From Tenacibaculum dicentrarchi (lineage in GTDB: Bacteria > Bacteroidota > Bacteroidia > Flavobacteriales > Flavobacteriaceae), in contig NZ_OESZ01000001.1 in the NCBI RefSeq assembly GCF_900239345.1, forward strand, positions 372,001 to 436,000: a stretch of 64,000 bases of DNA. The letters are read 5' to 3'. Each line of letters begins with the position of its first letter. The stretch's first letter is position 1. Below the pieces are notes generated by a model. That model searched no databases. It saw only the letters and a list, made by a program, of their open reading frames with translations, and had not been told where the DNA came from. The position numbers and the translations under genes were made by a program. Positions 26,688-36,672 of this stretch are shown one piece after another.

Positions 26688-28088
26688 ATGTCGTCTCATT
26701 ACGAATCATCTTATAGAGAACCTTTAGTGTTGGGTAACAAAAGTTACCATGATATCACTGAAGACATTGCAAAACCGATAGAAGGTAAAGCAAATCAAAA
26801 TTGGTATATCGCATTTTTTATCTCCTTAGCAGCAATGTTATGGGGGTTTGGGTGTATTTTCTATACAGTCGGTACAGGTATCGGTGTATGGGGATTAAGT
26901 AAAAACATTGGTTGGGCATGGGATATTACCAACTTCGTATGGTGGGTAGGTATTGGTCACGCAGGAACTTTAATTTCTGCAGTACTATTATTATTCCGTC
27001 AAAAATGGAGAATGGCAATTAACCGTTCGGCAGAAGCAATGACAATTTTTGCCGTATTCCAAGCAGGTTTATTTCCTATTATTCACATGGGACGTCCATG
27101 GAATGGATATTGGGTATTACCAATGCCAAATCAATTCGGATCATTATGGGTTAACTTTAACTCACCATTATTATGGGATGTATTCGCAATTTCAACTTAT
27201 TTATCTGTATCATTAGTTTTCTGGTGGACAGGTTTATTACCTGATTTTGCAATGATTCGTGATAGAGCAGTAAAGCCTTTTCAAAAGAAAATATACGGTT
27301 TATTATCTTTCGGATGGTCGGGTAGAACTAAAGACTGGCAACGTTTTGAAGAAGTATCATTAGTGTTGGCAGGTTTAGCTACACCATTAGTACTTTCAGT
27401 ACATACAATTGTATCAATGGATTTTGCTACTTCTATTAACCCAGGATGGCACTCAACAATATTTCCTCCTTATTTCGTAGCTGGAGCAATCTTTTCAGGA
27501 TTTGCAATGGTACAAACCTTATTAGGTATTATGCGTAAGGTTACAAATATGGAAGCTTATATTACACGTTTACATGTAGAATATATGAATATCGTAATCC
27601 TTTTAACAGGTGGTATTGTAGCTGTAGCTTATGCAACAGAATTCTTTATCGCTTGGTATACAGGATCACCTTATGAAAATTATACTTATTTATCATTTGG
27701 AGCAGAAGCAGGAGCATATGGATGGGCATTTTGGTCTTTATTAATATGTAATATTATTTTACCTCAATTATTATGGATTAAGAAATTAAGAAGAAGCTTT
27801 ATTTTCTCTTTTATTATTTCTATCATCATTAATATTGGTATGTGGTTTGAACGTTTCGATATTATTGCAATTGTATTAAGTAAAGGACATTTACCATCAA
27901 CATGGTGGCGTTTTGAGCCAACATTTGTAGATGTAGGTATTTTTGTTGGAACTATTGGTTTCTTCTTTGTATTATTCTTATTATATGCAAGAACTTTCCC
28001 AGTAATTGCACAAGCAGAAGTTAAGACTATCTTGAAGTCTTCAGGACAGAATTTTAAAAAATTAAGAGAAGAAAACAATGAGCACTAG
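26688..28088 (+). CDS. actC: alternative complex III subunit ActC, NrfD-like membrane protein
   Basis: 466 residues with about ten hydrophobic helices, NrfD/PsrC fold. Visible: GIGVWGLSKNIGWAWDI, WWVGIGHAGTLISA and HMGRPWNGYW, all typical of the quinol-binding membrane subunit. It is one of two NrfD-like subunits of the complex (the other is ActF) and provides the likely quinol oxidation site at the periplasmic side. Its end overlaps actD by 11 bases, so the two are translationally coupled. Confidence 0.94.
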   Translation: MSSHYESSYREPLVLGNKSYHDITEDIAKPIEGKANQNWYIAFFISLAAMLWGFGCIFYTVGTGIGVWGLSKNIGWAWDITNFVWWVGIGHAGTLISAVLLLFRQKWRMAINRSAEAMTIFAVFQAGLFPIIHMGRPWNGYWVLPMPNQFGSLWVNFNSPLLWDVFAISTYLSVSLVFWWTGLLPDFAMIRDRAVKPFQKKIYGLLSFGWSGRTKDWQRFEEVSLVLAGLATPLVLSVHTIVSMDFATSINPGWHSTIFPPYFVAGAIFSGFAMVQTLLGIMRKVTNMEAYITRLHVEYMNIVILLTGGIVAVAYATEFFIAWYTGSPYENYTYLSFGAEAGAYGWAFWSLLICNIILPQLLWIKKLRRSFIFSFIISIIINIGMWFERFDIIAIVLSKGHLPSTWWRFEPTFVDVGIFVGTIGFFFVLFLLYARTFPVIAQAEVKTILKSSGQNFKKLREENNEH

Positions 28089-28605
28089 TAAAGTAATTCA
28101 CGCATTTTATAATGATGATGATATCTTAATGGATGCCGTTAAGAAAATCAAAGGAGAACATCATCACATTGAAGAGGTATTTTGTCCATTCCCAGTTCAC
28201 GGATTAGACAAAGCATTAGGGTTAGCACCTACACGTTTAGCTATTACTGCATTCTTTTACGGAATAACAGGTTTAAGTTTTGCTATTTGGATGACTAATT
28301 ATATGATGATTCAAGATTGGCCACAAGATATTGGTGGTAAACCAAATTTTAGTTGGTTTGCTAACATGCCAGCATTCGTGCCAATTATGTTTGAATTAAC
28401 AGTGTTTTTTGCAGCTCACTTAATGGTTATTACTTTTTATATGAGAAGTAGAATATGGCCATTTAAAGAAGCAGAAAATCCTGATCCTAGAACAACAGAT
28501 GACCATTTTTTAATGGAAATTCCTGTTAATGGAAATGAGGAAGAGTTAAAGGCTTTGTTAGAAACAACAGGAGCTGTAGAAATTAACATAGTAGAAAAGC
28601 ACTAA
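28078..28605 (+). CDS. actD: alternative complex III subunit ActD (DUF3341)
   Basis: 175 residues; DUF3341 domain with two transmembrane helices (about 57-77 and 105-125) connected by a periplasmic loop, flanked by soluble ends. Typical motifs: AFYNDDDILMDAVKKI, PFPVHGLDKALGL and MEIPV near the C-terminus. ActD contacts ActC and ActB and holds the complex together. It overlaps actC and lies ten bases before actE. Confidence 0.93.
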   Translation: MSTSKVIHAFYNDDDILMDAVKKIKGEHHHIEEVFCPFPVHGLDKALGLAPTRLAITAFFYGITGLSFAIWMTNYMMIQDWPQDIGGKPNFSWFANMPAFVPIMFELTVFFAAHLMVITFYMRSRIWPFKEAENPDPRTTDDHFLMEIPVNGNEEELKALLETTGAVEINIVEKH

Positions 28606-28614
28606 TAAAGAGAT

Positions 28615-29163
28615 ATGAAGAGTTTTGTGAAAATAATCGTAGCTTTAGTTGTTATAACAAGTGTTATTTCATGTGGAGATAAACGTAAACCACAACTACA
28701 ATATATGCCTGATATGTATGTATCTATTCCTTATGATGCGAATGGTGCAAATGGTATAAATAATAAAATGGTAGATAGGTTACCTGTTGCAGGTACGGTA
28801 AGTAGAAAAGGTATTGTAGCTTATGATATTCCTAATACAAATGAAGGATATGAAAAAGCAAAAGCAACTTTAAAAAATCCTTTACCTACTACTGAAGAAA
28901 ATTTAGCAAAAGGTAAGGAGTTATACGGAATTTACTGTGCTGCTTGTCATGGTAAAAAAGGTGATGGTAACGGGATTTTATCTCAAAGAGATAAATTTAA
29001 CGGAATACCAAACTATAAAGAAAGAGACTTAACCCCGGGTAATATTTATCATGTTATTATGTATGGTAAAAATTTAATGGGATCTCATGCAGGACAATTA
29101 CAGTACAAAGAGCGTTGGCAAATTGTACAGTATGTAGAGAAATTAAGAAGCGAATTAAAATAA
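28615..29163 (+). CDS. actE: alternative complex III subunit ActE, monoheme cytochrome c lipoprotein
   Basis: 182 residues with a lipoprotein signal (lipobox VISC, Cys20), so the mature protein is tethered to a membrane through Cys20. One heme c motif, CAACHGKKGDG (about 108-118), and a distal Met in GKNLMGSHAGQL. It is the mobile-like monoheme subunit of alternative complex III. Together with the six CxxCH of ActA the operon would encode seven covalently bound hemes. Confidence 0.93.
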   Translation: MKSFVKIIVALVVITSVISCGDKRKPQLQYMPDMYVSIPYDANGANGINNKMVDRLPVAGTVSRKGIVAYDIPNTNEGYEKAKATLKNPLPTTEENLAKGKELYGIYCAACHGKKGDGNGILSQRDKFNGIPNYKERDLTPGNIYHVIMYGKNLMGSHAGQLQYKERWQIVQYVEKLRSELK

Positions 29164-29185
29164 CTCTATAATAGATAGTTAAGAT

Positions 29186-30769
29186 ATGTACCAGTTTACA
29201 GGAAAATTAAAAATACTTGCTATTGCTCTTATGATTTTAGGAGCGTTAGGTACTGCCATCAGTTTTATGTCGGCACCTAAAACGTTAACAGAGGCAAAAG
29301 CAATTTTAGCAAAACAACATGGAGCTCATCATAAAGAGCATACTACAGATACTGCACATACGGTAGCGGCATCTCATATTGAAGAAACTAAAAAAGAAGC
29401 AGATACTGAAGTTGAAAAACATTCAGAAAAAATAACTGAAGCGCATATTACTGATACTACAGTAATACACGCTCAAGATGTTAAAAAAGTACATTCAGAA
29501 CAGGTAAAAACTATTCATACTGAAACTACTACACGTACTGAAAAAGCAATAGAAAAACAGGTTGAAGCCATAGCACATAAAAGTAGTGTTGATGCTCATA
29601 CTGAAGACCATGATGCACATGCTGAACATGCTTTTCATCAAATGCAAAACCGCCCTTGGGCAGCATTTTTTGTAGCATTAATGTTTTTTTTAGGAGTTAC
29701 ATTATTAGTATTGGCTTTTTATGCAATTCAAAGAGTAGCACAAGCAGGTTGGTCAGTAGTGTTATTTAGAGTAATGGAAGCTATTACGGCAAACTTACAC
29801 TATGTAAGTGCTATTATGTTATTGTTTTTAATAGCAACATTTATGCACATGAATCATTTATTTCCTTGGATGAATGAAGGAGTTTTTGACCCGCAACACG
29901 CAAATTATGATGCTGTTGTAGATGGTAAAAAATGGTTTTTAAACACGCCAGGATGGTTAATGAGAAGTATCTTTTATTTAACGGTATGGAATGTATATCG
30001 TTTTATCATTAGAAAAGGATCTATAAAGCAAGAAAATGGAGATTTAAAATTACACATGAAAAACTATAATATTTCTGTTGTATTTTTATTCTTTTTCCTT
30101 ATTACAGAATCAATGATGTCTTGGGATTGGATTATGGGAATTGACCCACACTGGTTCTCTACATTATTTGGATGGTATGTATTAGCTACTTTTTTAGTAT
30201 CGGCATTAACAGTAATTGCATTTGTAACAATTTACTTAAGAGCTAAAGGTTTCTTACCATTTGTAAACGATAGTCATATTCATGATTTAGCGAAATATAT
30301 GTTTGGTTTTTCAGTATTTTGGACCTACTTATGGTTTGCTCAGTTTATGTTAATTTGGTATGCTGATATCCCTGAAGAAACAACATATTACTTATTGCGT
30401 TTTAATGAATACAAAGTACCATTTTTGGCAATGGTGGTTATGAACTTTATCTTTCCTGTATTATTATTAATCAATAGTGATTTTAAAAGCGTACCTTGGT
30501 TTGTAACAATAGGAGGAGTTGTAATATTAGCAGGTCATTATTTAGATTTATTCGTGATGATTATGCCTGGAACAGTTGGTGCACAATACGGATTTGGGAT
30601 TGGAGAAATAAGTGGAATTTTATTCTTCTTAGGATTGTTTATATTTGCTACTTTTAATGCCTTTGCAAAAGCAAATCCATTAGCAAAAGGGAATCCATTT
30701 TTACACGAAAGTGAAACACACCATTACTATAATATCGAACATAGAGGACAAGATAGTAATAGTCATTAA
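29186..30769 (+). CDS. actF: alternative complex III subunit ActF, NrfD-like with His-rich insert
   Basis: 527 residues. One N-terminal helix (about 8-28), then an unusual hydrophilic stretch of about 110 residues (45-155) rich in His, Glu, Thr and Lys (HHKEHTTDTAH, DAHTEDHDAHAEHAFH), then eight or more helices of the NrfD core. ActF pairs with ActC in the complex and is the second candidate for quinone interaction and proton transfer. The ActF of other bacteria lacks, as far as I recall, so long a charged segment, so the insert may be a lineage-specific periplasmic or cytoplasmic loop. Last gene of the act operon; a terminator follows directly. Confidence 0.92.
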   Translation: MYQFTGKLKILAIALMILGALGTAISFMSAPKTLTEAKAILAKQHGAHHKEHTTDTAHTVAASHIEETKKEADTEVEKHSEKITEAHITDTTVIHAQDVKKVHSEQVKTIHTETTTRTEKAIEKQVEAIAHKSSVDAHTEDHDAHAEHAFHQMQNRPWAAFFVALMFFLGVTLLVLAFYAIQRVAQAGWSVVLFRVMEAITANLHYVSAIMLLFLIATFMHMNHLFPWMNEGVFDPQHANYDAVVDGKKWFLNTPGWLMRSIFYLTVWNVYRFIIRKGSIKQENGDLKLHMKNYNISVVFLFFFLITESMMSWDWIMGIDPHWFSTLFGWYVLATFLVSALTVIAFVTIYLRAKGFLPFVNDSHIHDLAKYMFGFSVFWTYLWFAQFMLIWYADIPEETTYYLLRFNEYKVPFLAMVVMNFIFPVLLLINSDFKSVPWFVTIGGVVILAGHYLDLFVMIMPGTVGAQYGFGIGEISGILFFLGLFIFATFNAFAKANPLAKGNPFLHESETHHYYNIEHRGQDSNSH

Positions 30770-30780
30770 AAGATATAATT

Positions 30781-30818
30781 ATCACCTTTTTAACTTTTGA
30801 TAAAAAGGTGATTTTTTT
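30781..30818 (+). terminator. intrinsic terminator after actF
   Basis: Perfect 12-bp stem ATCACCTTTTTA (30781-30792) with 30801-30812, 8-base loop, T-run. It separates the act and cox units. Confidence 0.88.
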
Positions 30819-30865
30819 GCTTTAAAAATATCTTATGACATATATCATAGGAATTAAAAAAACAT

Positions 30866-30873
30866 TAAATTTG
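30866..30873 (+). promoter_or_regulatory. -7 promoter box (TAAATTTG) for coxBA
   Basis: Exact TAnnTTTG, 46 bases before the coxB ATG. It shows that the oxidase genes can be transcribed separately from the act genes. Confidence 0.5.
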
Positions 30874-30919
30874 AAGACTTTATAAGAGTCTTTCTTAAAA
30901 CGATTAAATATTAATATTT

Positions 30920-31927
30920 ATGCTCGCTTTATTTTATATTTTCATAGCAATTGCAATAGGAGTTAGTTTCTGGCAAATTACCCGTATTATGAATCTTCGA
31001 TCTGTAATAGCTACAGACAAAGACAACGAAACACAAGGTAAAATTGCCTTAGGATTTTTAGTTTTCCTTTACGCAATGATGGTTTATTGTTTAATAGCAA
31101 TGAATGTAATTATGTTACCAGAATCGGCCTCTATTGAAGGAGAGCACGATGATAATTTATTTAACATTACCTTTTGGTTAATTGGTATTGTTCAATTTGG
31201 AATGCAATTTTTAATCTTCTTTTTTACTTACAAATATAGAGGTAAAAAAGGTAAAAAAGCATTGTTTTATGCAGATAGTCACACCTTAGAATTGATATGG
31301 ACAGTTATCCCAGCGGTAACTATTGTTTTATTAATTGGATATGGTTTATGGGCTTGGAACAACATTATGTATGTTGGTGATGACGAAAACCCAATTGTAA
31401 TTGAAGTATATTCAAGACAATTCGACTGGCAAGCACGTTATGCAGGTGCCGATAATGAATTAGGTTTAGGAAACGTAAACTTCATTAAAGGTATTAACTC
31501 TATGGGTGTTGATATGTCTGACCCAAAATCGCAAGATGATAAAAAAGTTACCGAAATGGTTTTACCAAAAGGTAAAAAAGTTGTCTTTAAATTCCGTTCT
31601 CAAGATGTGTTACACTCAGCATATATGCCTCACTTTAGAGCGCAAATGAACTGTGTACCAGGAATGATTACTAAATTTGCTTTTACACCAAAGTACACTA
31701 CTTCAGAAATGCGTTTAAGTACAGAGGTTATTGCAAAAACTGACGGAATCAATAAAATAAGAAAAGCAAAAGGGGAAGACCCTTACGAGTTTGATTATTT
31801 ATTGTTATGTAATAAAATTTGTGGAGCTTCTCATTACAATATGCAAATGAAAATTACTGTTGTTGAACCAGCAGAATATGAAAAATGGTTGTCAGCACAA
31901 AAAACATTAGCACAAGTTATTAAGTAA
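30920..31927 (+). CDS. coxB: cytochrome c oxidase subunit II
   Basis: 335 residues. Four hydrophobic segments precede the soluble domain (about 3-22, 41-65, 80-105, 120-145), more than the two of classical subunit II. The CuA site is present: His in VLHSAYMPHF, then CNKICGASHYNM, giving Cys, Cys, His and Met ligands. The glutamate usually between the two cysteines (CSEIC) is a Lys here. No heme motif is fused at the C-terminus. It receives electrons at the periplasmic side from complex III. Confidence 0.95.
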   Translation: MLALFYIFIAIAIGVSFWQITRIMNLRSVIATDKDNETQGKIALGFLVFLYAMMVYCLIAMNVIMLPESASIEGEHDDNLFNITFWLIGIVQFGMQFLIFFFTYKYRGKKGKKALFYADSHTLELIWTVIPAVTIVLLIGYGLWAWNNIMYVGDDENPIVIEVYSRQFDWQARYAGADNELGLGNVNFIKGINSMGVDMSDPKSQDDKKVTEMVLPKGKKVVFKFRSQDVLHSAYMPHFRAQMNCVPGMITKFAFTPKYTTSEMRLSTEVIAKTDGINKIRKAKGEDPYEFDYLLLCNKICGASHYNMQMKITVVEPAEYEKWLSAQKTLAQVIK

Positions 31928-31957
31928 GGTATTTTTTTTAAGTATATATAATAGATT

Positions 31958-33727
31958 ATGTCAGAACATCATCACAAAGAAACATTTGTAACTAAATATA
32001 TTTTTAGTCAAGATCATAAAATGATCTCGAAACAATTTCTTGTTACAGGTATATTCATGGGAATTATAGGAGGATTTATGTCTATGTTATTCCGTTTACA
32101 AATAGCATGGCCAGATACTTCTTTTTCAATCATTGAAGCATTTTTAGGAAGTCATCAAACTGATGGTATTATGGATCCTGATATGTACCTAGCGTTGGTA
32201 ACAATTCATGGTACAATAATGGTATTTTTCGTATTAACTGCTGGTTTAAGTGGTACTTTTTCGAATTTATTAATTCCATTGCAAATTGGAGCTCGTGATA
32301 TGGCTTCTGGTTTCTTAAATATGGTATCATACTGGTTATTTTTCTTATCATCAGTAATTATGATAATTTCATTGTTTGTAGAAGCAGGACCGGCATCGGC
32401 AGGATGGACAATTTATCCACCATTATCGGCATTGCCACAAGCAATTCCAGGATCGGGTACAGGAATGACTTTATGGTTAGTATCGATGGCAATTTTCGTT
32501 GCCTCTTCATTAATCGGATCGTTAAACTACATCGTTACCATTTTGAACTTACGTACAAAAGGAATGAAAATGACCAGATTACCATTAACAATGTGGGCAT
32601 TTTTTGTAACAGCAATTATTGGAGTAGTTTCATTTCCAGTATTATTATCAGCGGCATTATTATTAATTTTTGATAGAAGTTTTGGAACATCATTCTTCTT
32701 ATCAGATATTTTTATCTCTGGAGAAGTATTACACTACCAAGGAGGATCGCCTGTATTATTTGAACACTTATTCTGGTTCTTAGGACACCCGGAAGTATAT
32801 ATTATTTTATTACCAGCATTAGGGTTAACATCTGAAGTAATTTCAACAAATGCACGTAAGCCAATTTTTGGATACCGTGCAATGATTGGATCTATTATGG
32901 CAATTGCGTTTTTATCAACAATTGTTTGGGGTCACCACATGTTTGTATCAGGAATGAATCCTTTCTTAGGATCGGTATTTACCTTTACAACGGTATTAAT
33001 TGCAATTCCATCGGCAGTAAAAGCATTTAACTATGTAACCACACTTTGGAAAGGAAACTTACAATTAAACCCTGCCATGTTATTTTCTATCGGATTAGTT
33101 TCTACCTTCGTAACAGGAGGTTTAACAGGATTAGTTTTAGGAGATTCTGCTTTAGATATTAACGTACACGATACCTATTTCGTAGTAGCTCACTTTCACT
33201 TAGTAATGGGAGTATCTGCCTTATTAGGGATGTTTGCAGGTGTGTATCACTGGTTCCCTAAAATGTATGGTAAAATGATGAATAAAACATTAGGTTACTG
33301 GCACTTTTGGTTAACTATAATTGCTGCTTACGGAGTATTTTTCCCGATGCACTTTGTTGGGTTAGCAGGTTTACCACGTCGTTATTACACCAATTCAAAC
33401 TTTCCAATGTTTGATGATTTAGTTGAAATTAACGTATTTATGACTTTAATGGCATTTTTAGGAGGAGCAGCTCAGTTAATATTCTTAGCAAACTTCTTTA
33501 TTTCAATGTACAGAGGTCAAAAAGCAACTATGAATCCTTGGAAATCAAATACTTTAGAATGGACTACACCAGTAGAGCACGTTCACGGAAACTGGCCAGG
33601 AGCTATTCCTGAGGTTCACCGTTGGGCTTATGACTACAGTAAAGTTGATGAAAATGATGAGTATGTTCACGGAGAAGATTTCGTATTACAAACCACACCA
33701 TTATTAGAAGGTGAAGAACCTTCTTAA
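31958..33727 (+). CDS. coxA: cytochrome c oxidase subunit I (aa3-type)
   Basis: 589 residues, about 12 transmembrane helices. Ligands: heme a His in VTIHGTIMVFF; CuB site and cross-linked Tyr in GHPEVYI, which also carries the D-channel Glu; CuB pair in WGHHMFVSG; heme a3 and a ligands in HDTYFVVAHFHLVMG. All core residues of a proton-pumping heme-copper oxidase are there. Follows coxB by 30 bases. Subunits III and IV are not in this window. Known Bacteroidota structures pair this oxidase with alternative complex III in one supercomplex, consistent with the gene order. Confidence 0.97.
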   Translation: MSEHHHKETFVTKYIFSQDHKMISKQFLVTGIFMGIIGGFMSMLFRLQIAWPDTSFSIIEAFLGSHQTDGIMDPDMYLALVTIHGTIMVFFVLTAGLSGTFSNLLIPLQIGARDMASGFLNMVSYWLFFLSSVIMIISLFVEAGPASAGWTIYPPLSALPQAIPGSGTGMTLWLVSMAIFVASSLIGSLNYIVTILNLRTKGMKMTRLPLTMWAFFVTAIIGVVSFPVLLSAALLLIFDRSFGTSFFLSDIFISGEVLHYQGGSPVLFEHLFWFLGHPEVYIILLPALGLTSEVISTNARKPIFGYRAMIGSIMAIAFLSTIVWGHHMFVSGMNPFLGSVFTFTTVLIAIPSAVKAFNYVTTLWKGNLQLNPAMLFSIGLVSTFVTGGLTGLVLGDSALDINVHDTYFVVAHFHLVMGVSALLGMFAGVYHWFPKMYGKMMNKTLGYWHFWLTIIAAYGVFFPMHFVGLAGLPRRYYTNSNFPMFDDLVEINVFMTLMAFLGGAAQLIFLANFFISMYRGQKATMNPWKSNTLEWTTPVEHVHGNWPGAIPEVHRWAYDYSKVDENDEYVHGEDFVLQTTPLLEGEEPS

Positions 33728-33751
33728 TATATAAAACTTATTAAAAGTTTT

Positions 33752-33785
33752 AAAAAAGCCTTCCAAAATTTTGGAAGGCTTTTTT
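33752..33785 (+). terminator. intrinsic terminator after coxA
   Basis: Perfect palindrome with 17-base arms (33752-33768 and 33769-33785), centred on AAAATTTT and flanked by A- and T-runs. Confidence 0.9.
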
Positions 33786-33885
33786 GTTTTAGAACTGTAT
33801 TTTATATTTTACCTAAGTAATATGTATCTTAGCATTGATAATTTACTAGGTAACAATTATTACAAACCAAATAGTATATTTCAAG

Positions 33886-33893
33886 TATATTTG
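33886..33893 (+). promoter_or_regulatory. -7 promoter box (TATATTTG) for ruvB
   Basis: Exact TAnnTTTG only seven bases before the ATG at 33901, predicting a nearly leaderless mRNA. Confidence 0.55.
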
Positions 33894-33900
33894 TAATTAT

Positions 33901-34935
33901 ATGAATGAAAATTTAAACCCTGAAAACACCAATTTCTCAAGCGATGAGCTGGATGTAGAAAAACAACTACGCCCACTCTCCTTTGATGATTTTACAGGTC
34001 AAGATCAAGCAATTGAAAACTTAAAAATATTTGTTGAAGCAGCCAATCAAAGAGAAGAAGCTTTAGACCATACTTTATTTCATGGACCTCCAGGGCTAGG
34101 AAAAACCACCTTGGCTCATATTTTAGCCAATGAATTAGGTGTTGGAATAAAAGTAACTTCAGGGCCTGTTTTAGATAAACCAGGCGATTTAGCAGGATTA
34201 TTAACCAACCTTGATGAACGCGATGTGTTATTTATTGATGAAATCCATCGATTAAGCCCCATTGTTGAAGAGTATTTATACTCAGCAATGGAAGACTATA
34301 AAATTGATATTATGATTGAGTCAGGGCCTAACGCCCGTACCGTTCAAATTCATCTAGAGCCGTTTACCTTAATAGGTGCAACCACACGTTCAGGGTTATT
34401 AACCGCTCCGATGCGAGCTCGTTTTGGTATCAGCAGTCGTTTGCAATATTATTCAACGGAACTATTAAGCACTATTATTGAGCGAAGTGCCTATATTTTA
34501 GGCGTGCCAATATCAATGGAAGCGGCAATCGAAATAGCAGGTAGAAGTAGAGGAACACCTCGTATTGCAAACGCTTTATTACGAAGAGTTCGAGATTTTG
34601 CTCAAATAAAAGGAAATGGAAGCATTAGTATTGAAATAGCTGTTTATGCCCTAAAAGCATTACATGTTGATGCCAATGGTTTGGATGAAATGGATACTAA
34701 AATTTTAAATACAATTATTGATAAATTCAAAGGTGGTCCTGTAGGGCTTAGTACAATAGCAACGGCAGTTAGTGAAAATACCGAAACTATTGAAGAGGTT
34801 TATGAGCCTTTTTTAATACAACAAGGTTTTATAATGCGTACCCCAAGAGGTAGAGAAGTTACCGATTTGGCTTATAAACATTTAGGAAGAACAAGAAATT
34901 TAGTGAAAAATTCAACGAAAGGCGAACTTTTTTAA
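33901..34935 (+). CDS. ruvB: Holliday junction branch migration helicase RuvB
   Basis: 344 residues, the usual length. AAA+ motor of the RuvAB complex that moves Holliday junctions during recombination repair. Visible: N-terminal [12 protein letters not shown], Walker [10 protein letters not shown] (about 62-70), Walker B with DEIHR, sensor region [11 protein letters not shown] (Arg finger context) and C-terminal winged helix ending [14 protein letters not shown]. One base separates its stop from the SulP ATG, suggesting co-transcription with the sulfur genes, although the functions are unrelated. Confidence 0.97.
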   Translation: MNENLNPENTNFSSDELDVEKQLRPLSFDDFTGQDQAIENLKIFVEAANQREEALDHTLFHGPPGLGKTTLAHILANELGVGIKVTSGPVLDKPGDLAGLLTNLDERDVLFIDEIHRLSPIVEEYLYSAMEDYKIDIMIESGPNARTVQIHLEPFTLIGATTRSGLLTAPMRARFGISSRLQYYSTELLSTIIERSAYILGVPISMEAAIEIAGRSRGTPRIANALLRRVRDFAQIKGNGSISIEIAVYALKALHVDANGLDEMDTKILNTIIDKFKGGPVGLSTIATAVSENTETIEEVYEPFLIQQGFIMRTPRGREVTDLAYKHLGRTRNLVKNSTKGELF

Positions 34936-34936
34936 A

Positions 34937-36664
34937 ATGAAACTAAAAAAAATAATACCTATATTTCAATGGTTGCCTAACTATAAAAAATCAGGATTAA
35001 AAACTGATATTATAGCAGGTATAACCGTAGCAACGGTGTTAATCCCACAAGGAATTGCCTATGCTCTAATTGCGGGACTACCACCTATTTATGGCTTGTA
35101 TGCCGCTTTAGTGCCACAATTAATATATGCTATTTTTGGATCATCACGTCAAGTAGCAATCGGTCCTGTGGCAATGGATTCATTAATTGTAGCAACAGGT
35201 GTTTCTACCTTGGCATTAATGGGGTCTGAAAGCTATATTTCTATCGCTATTTTATTAGCATTAATGGTGGGAAGCATACAGTTTTTAATGGGCGTATTTC
35301 GTTTAGGGTTTATAGTTAATTTTCTGTCAAGACCTGTAATTATTGGTTTTACATCAGCGGTAGCACTTATTATCGGTTTAAATCAATTTCGGAATTTATT
35401 AGGGGTTAATTTTTTACAAAGTGATCAAGTTCACCTTCTTTTAGAAGATATTATATATAAAATTGCTGATTTTAAAATAGCTACAACTATTATAGGAGTC
35501 ATAGCCTGTTTGATTATTATGATTCTTAGAAAAATCAATAAAAAAATACCAAATGCGTTAATTGTAGTAACATTAGGAATTATAACACTTCGCTTTTTTG
35601 GTCATTACTTAACCGATGTAGCCATTGTAAAAGAGATTCCTTCAGGTTTGCCTACATTGATAATTCCGGTAATAGACATCGCTTTAATTAGAGAGTTATT
35701 ACCTATTGCGGCAACCCTAGTTATGGTTGGTTATCTAGAAATTATATCCATAGGAAAAACTCTTGAAGCAAAGCAAGATGAATACCGAATACAGCCAAAT
35801 CAAGAATTAATTGCCTTAGGATTAAGTAATATCGCGGGCTCTTTGTTTCAGTCTTACCCAATAACATCAAGCTTTTCTCGCTCAGCGATAAACGAAGAAG
35901 CTGGCGGTAAAACAGGTGTTTCGGCAATTGTATCGGCATTGATTGTAGTGCTTACCTTGCTTTTTTTTACCCCGGTATTTTATCATTTGCCAAAAACAAT
36001 ATTAGCCGCCATTATTGTTGTAGCAGTATTTAATTTGATAAATGTATCGGAAGCTAAAAAACTTTGGAAATCTAATAATTTAGACTTTTGGCTATTGATA
36101 GCTACTTTTTTAGCTACCATATTTTTTGGTATAGAACCAGGGATATTAATAGGCGTAGTTTTATCATTAGTTGTGTTAATTTATAGAACTTCAAGACCTT
36201 ATGTTGCCGAATTAGGAAAAGTACCAAATTCTGATTTTTATCGAAATAAAAGCAGGTTTGAAGAAGTAATTACAGATAAAGAGGTATTAGTATTTCGTTT
36301 TGATGCTCAATTATTTTATGCAAACTGTACCTATTTCCGAGATAAATTAGACGAAATATCCGAAGAAAAAGGCAGTGCTTTAAAACTAATTGTATTAGAT
36401 GCCGAAAGTATTAACAGAGTTGATAGTACAGGCGTAGAAATGCTAAAAGAACGTATTCGATACTATCATAAAAGAAATATTGCCTTTTATTTTGCAGGTG
36501 TAAAAGGACCTGTAAGAGATGCCCTTTTTAGAGGTGGCGTATTAGAGGTGGTAAGTTTAGATTATTTTTTTATGCGTGCCAATGGCGCAGTACATTTTTT
36601 TAAAACAGGAAATAACGAAAATCAAAAAAAATACGCTCAATATATACATCAAGCGTATAAATAA
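34937..36664 (+). CDS. SulP/SLC26 family inorganic anion transporter
   Basis: 575 residues: about 10-12 hydrophobic helices (residues 20-420) followed by a cytoplasmic STAS domain (about 435-555) with the characteristic LIVLDAESINRVDSTGVEML. The segments AGITVATVLIPQGIAYALIAGLPPIYGLYAAL and PITSSFSRSAINEEAGGKTGVSA (in pieces here) are hallmark SulP signatures. The family moves sulfate, bicarbonate, chloride or related anions across the inner membrane. Placement before a persulfide dioxygenase and rhodanese genes makes sulfate or sulfite a good guess (inference), possibly for export of oxidation products. Confidence 0.93.
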   Translation: MKLKKIIPIFQWLPNYKKSGLKTDIIAGITVATVLIPQGIAYALIAGLPPIYGLYAALVPQLIYAIFGSSRQVAIGPVAMDSLIVATGVSTLALMGSESYISIAILLALMVGSIQFLMGVFRLGFIVNFLSRPVIIGFTSAVALIIGLNQFRNLLGVNFLQSDQVHLLLEDIIYKIADFKIATTIIGVIACLIIMILRKINKKIPNALIVVTLGIITLRFFGHYLTDVAIVKEIPSGLPTLIIPVIDIALIRELLPIAATLVMVGYLEIISIGKTLEAKQDEYRIQPNQELIALGLSNIAGSLFQSYPITSSFSRSAINEEAGGKTGVSAIVSALIVVLTLLFFTPVFYHLPKTILAAIIVVAVFNLINVSEAKKLWKSNNLDFWLLIATFLATIFFGIEPGILIGVVLSLVVLIYRTSRPYVAELGKVPNSDFYRNKSRFEEVITDKEVLVFRFDAQLFYANCTYFRDKLDEISEEKGSALKLIVLDAESINRVDSTGVEMLKERIRYYHKRNIAFYFAGVKGPVRDALFRGGVLEVVSLDYFFMRANGAVHFFKTGNNENQKKYAQYIHQAYK

Positions 36665-36672
36665 TTAACATT

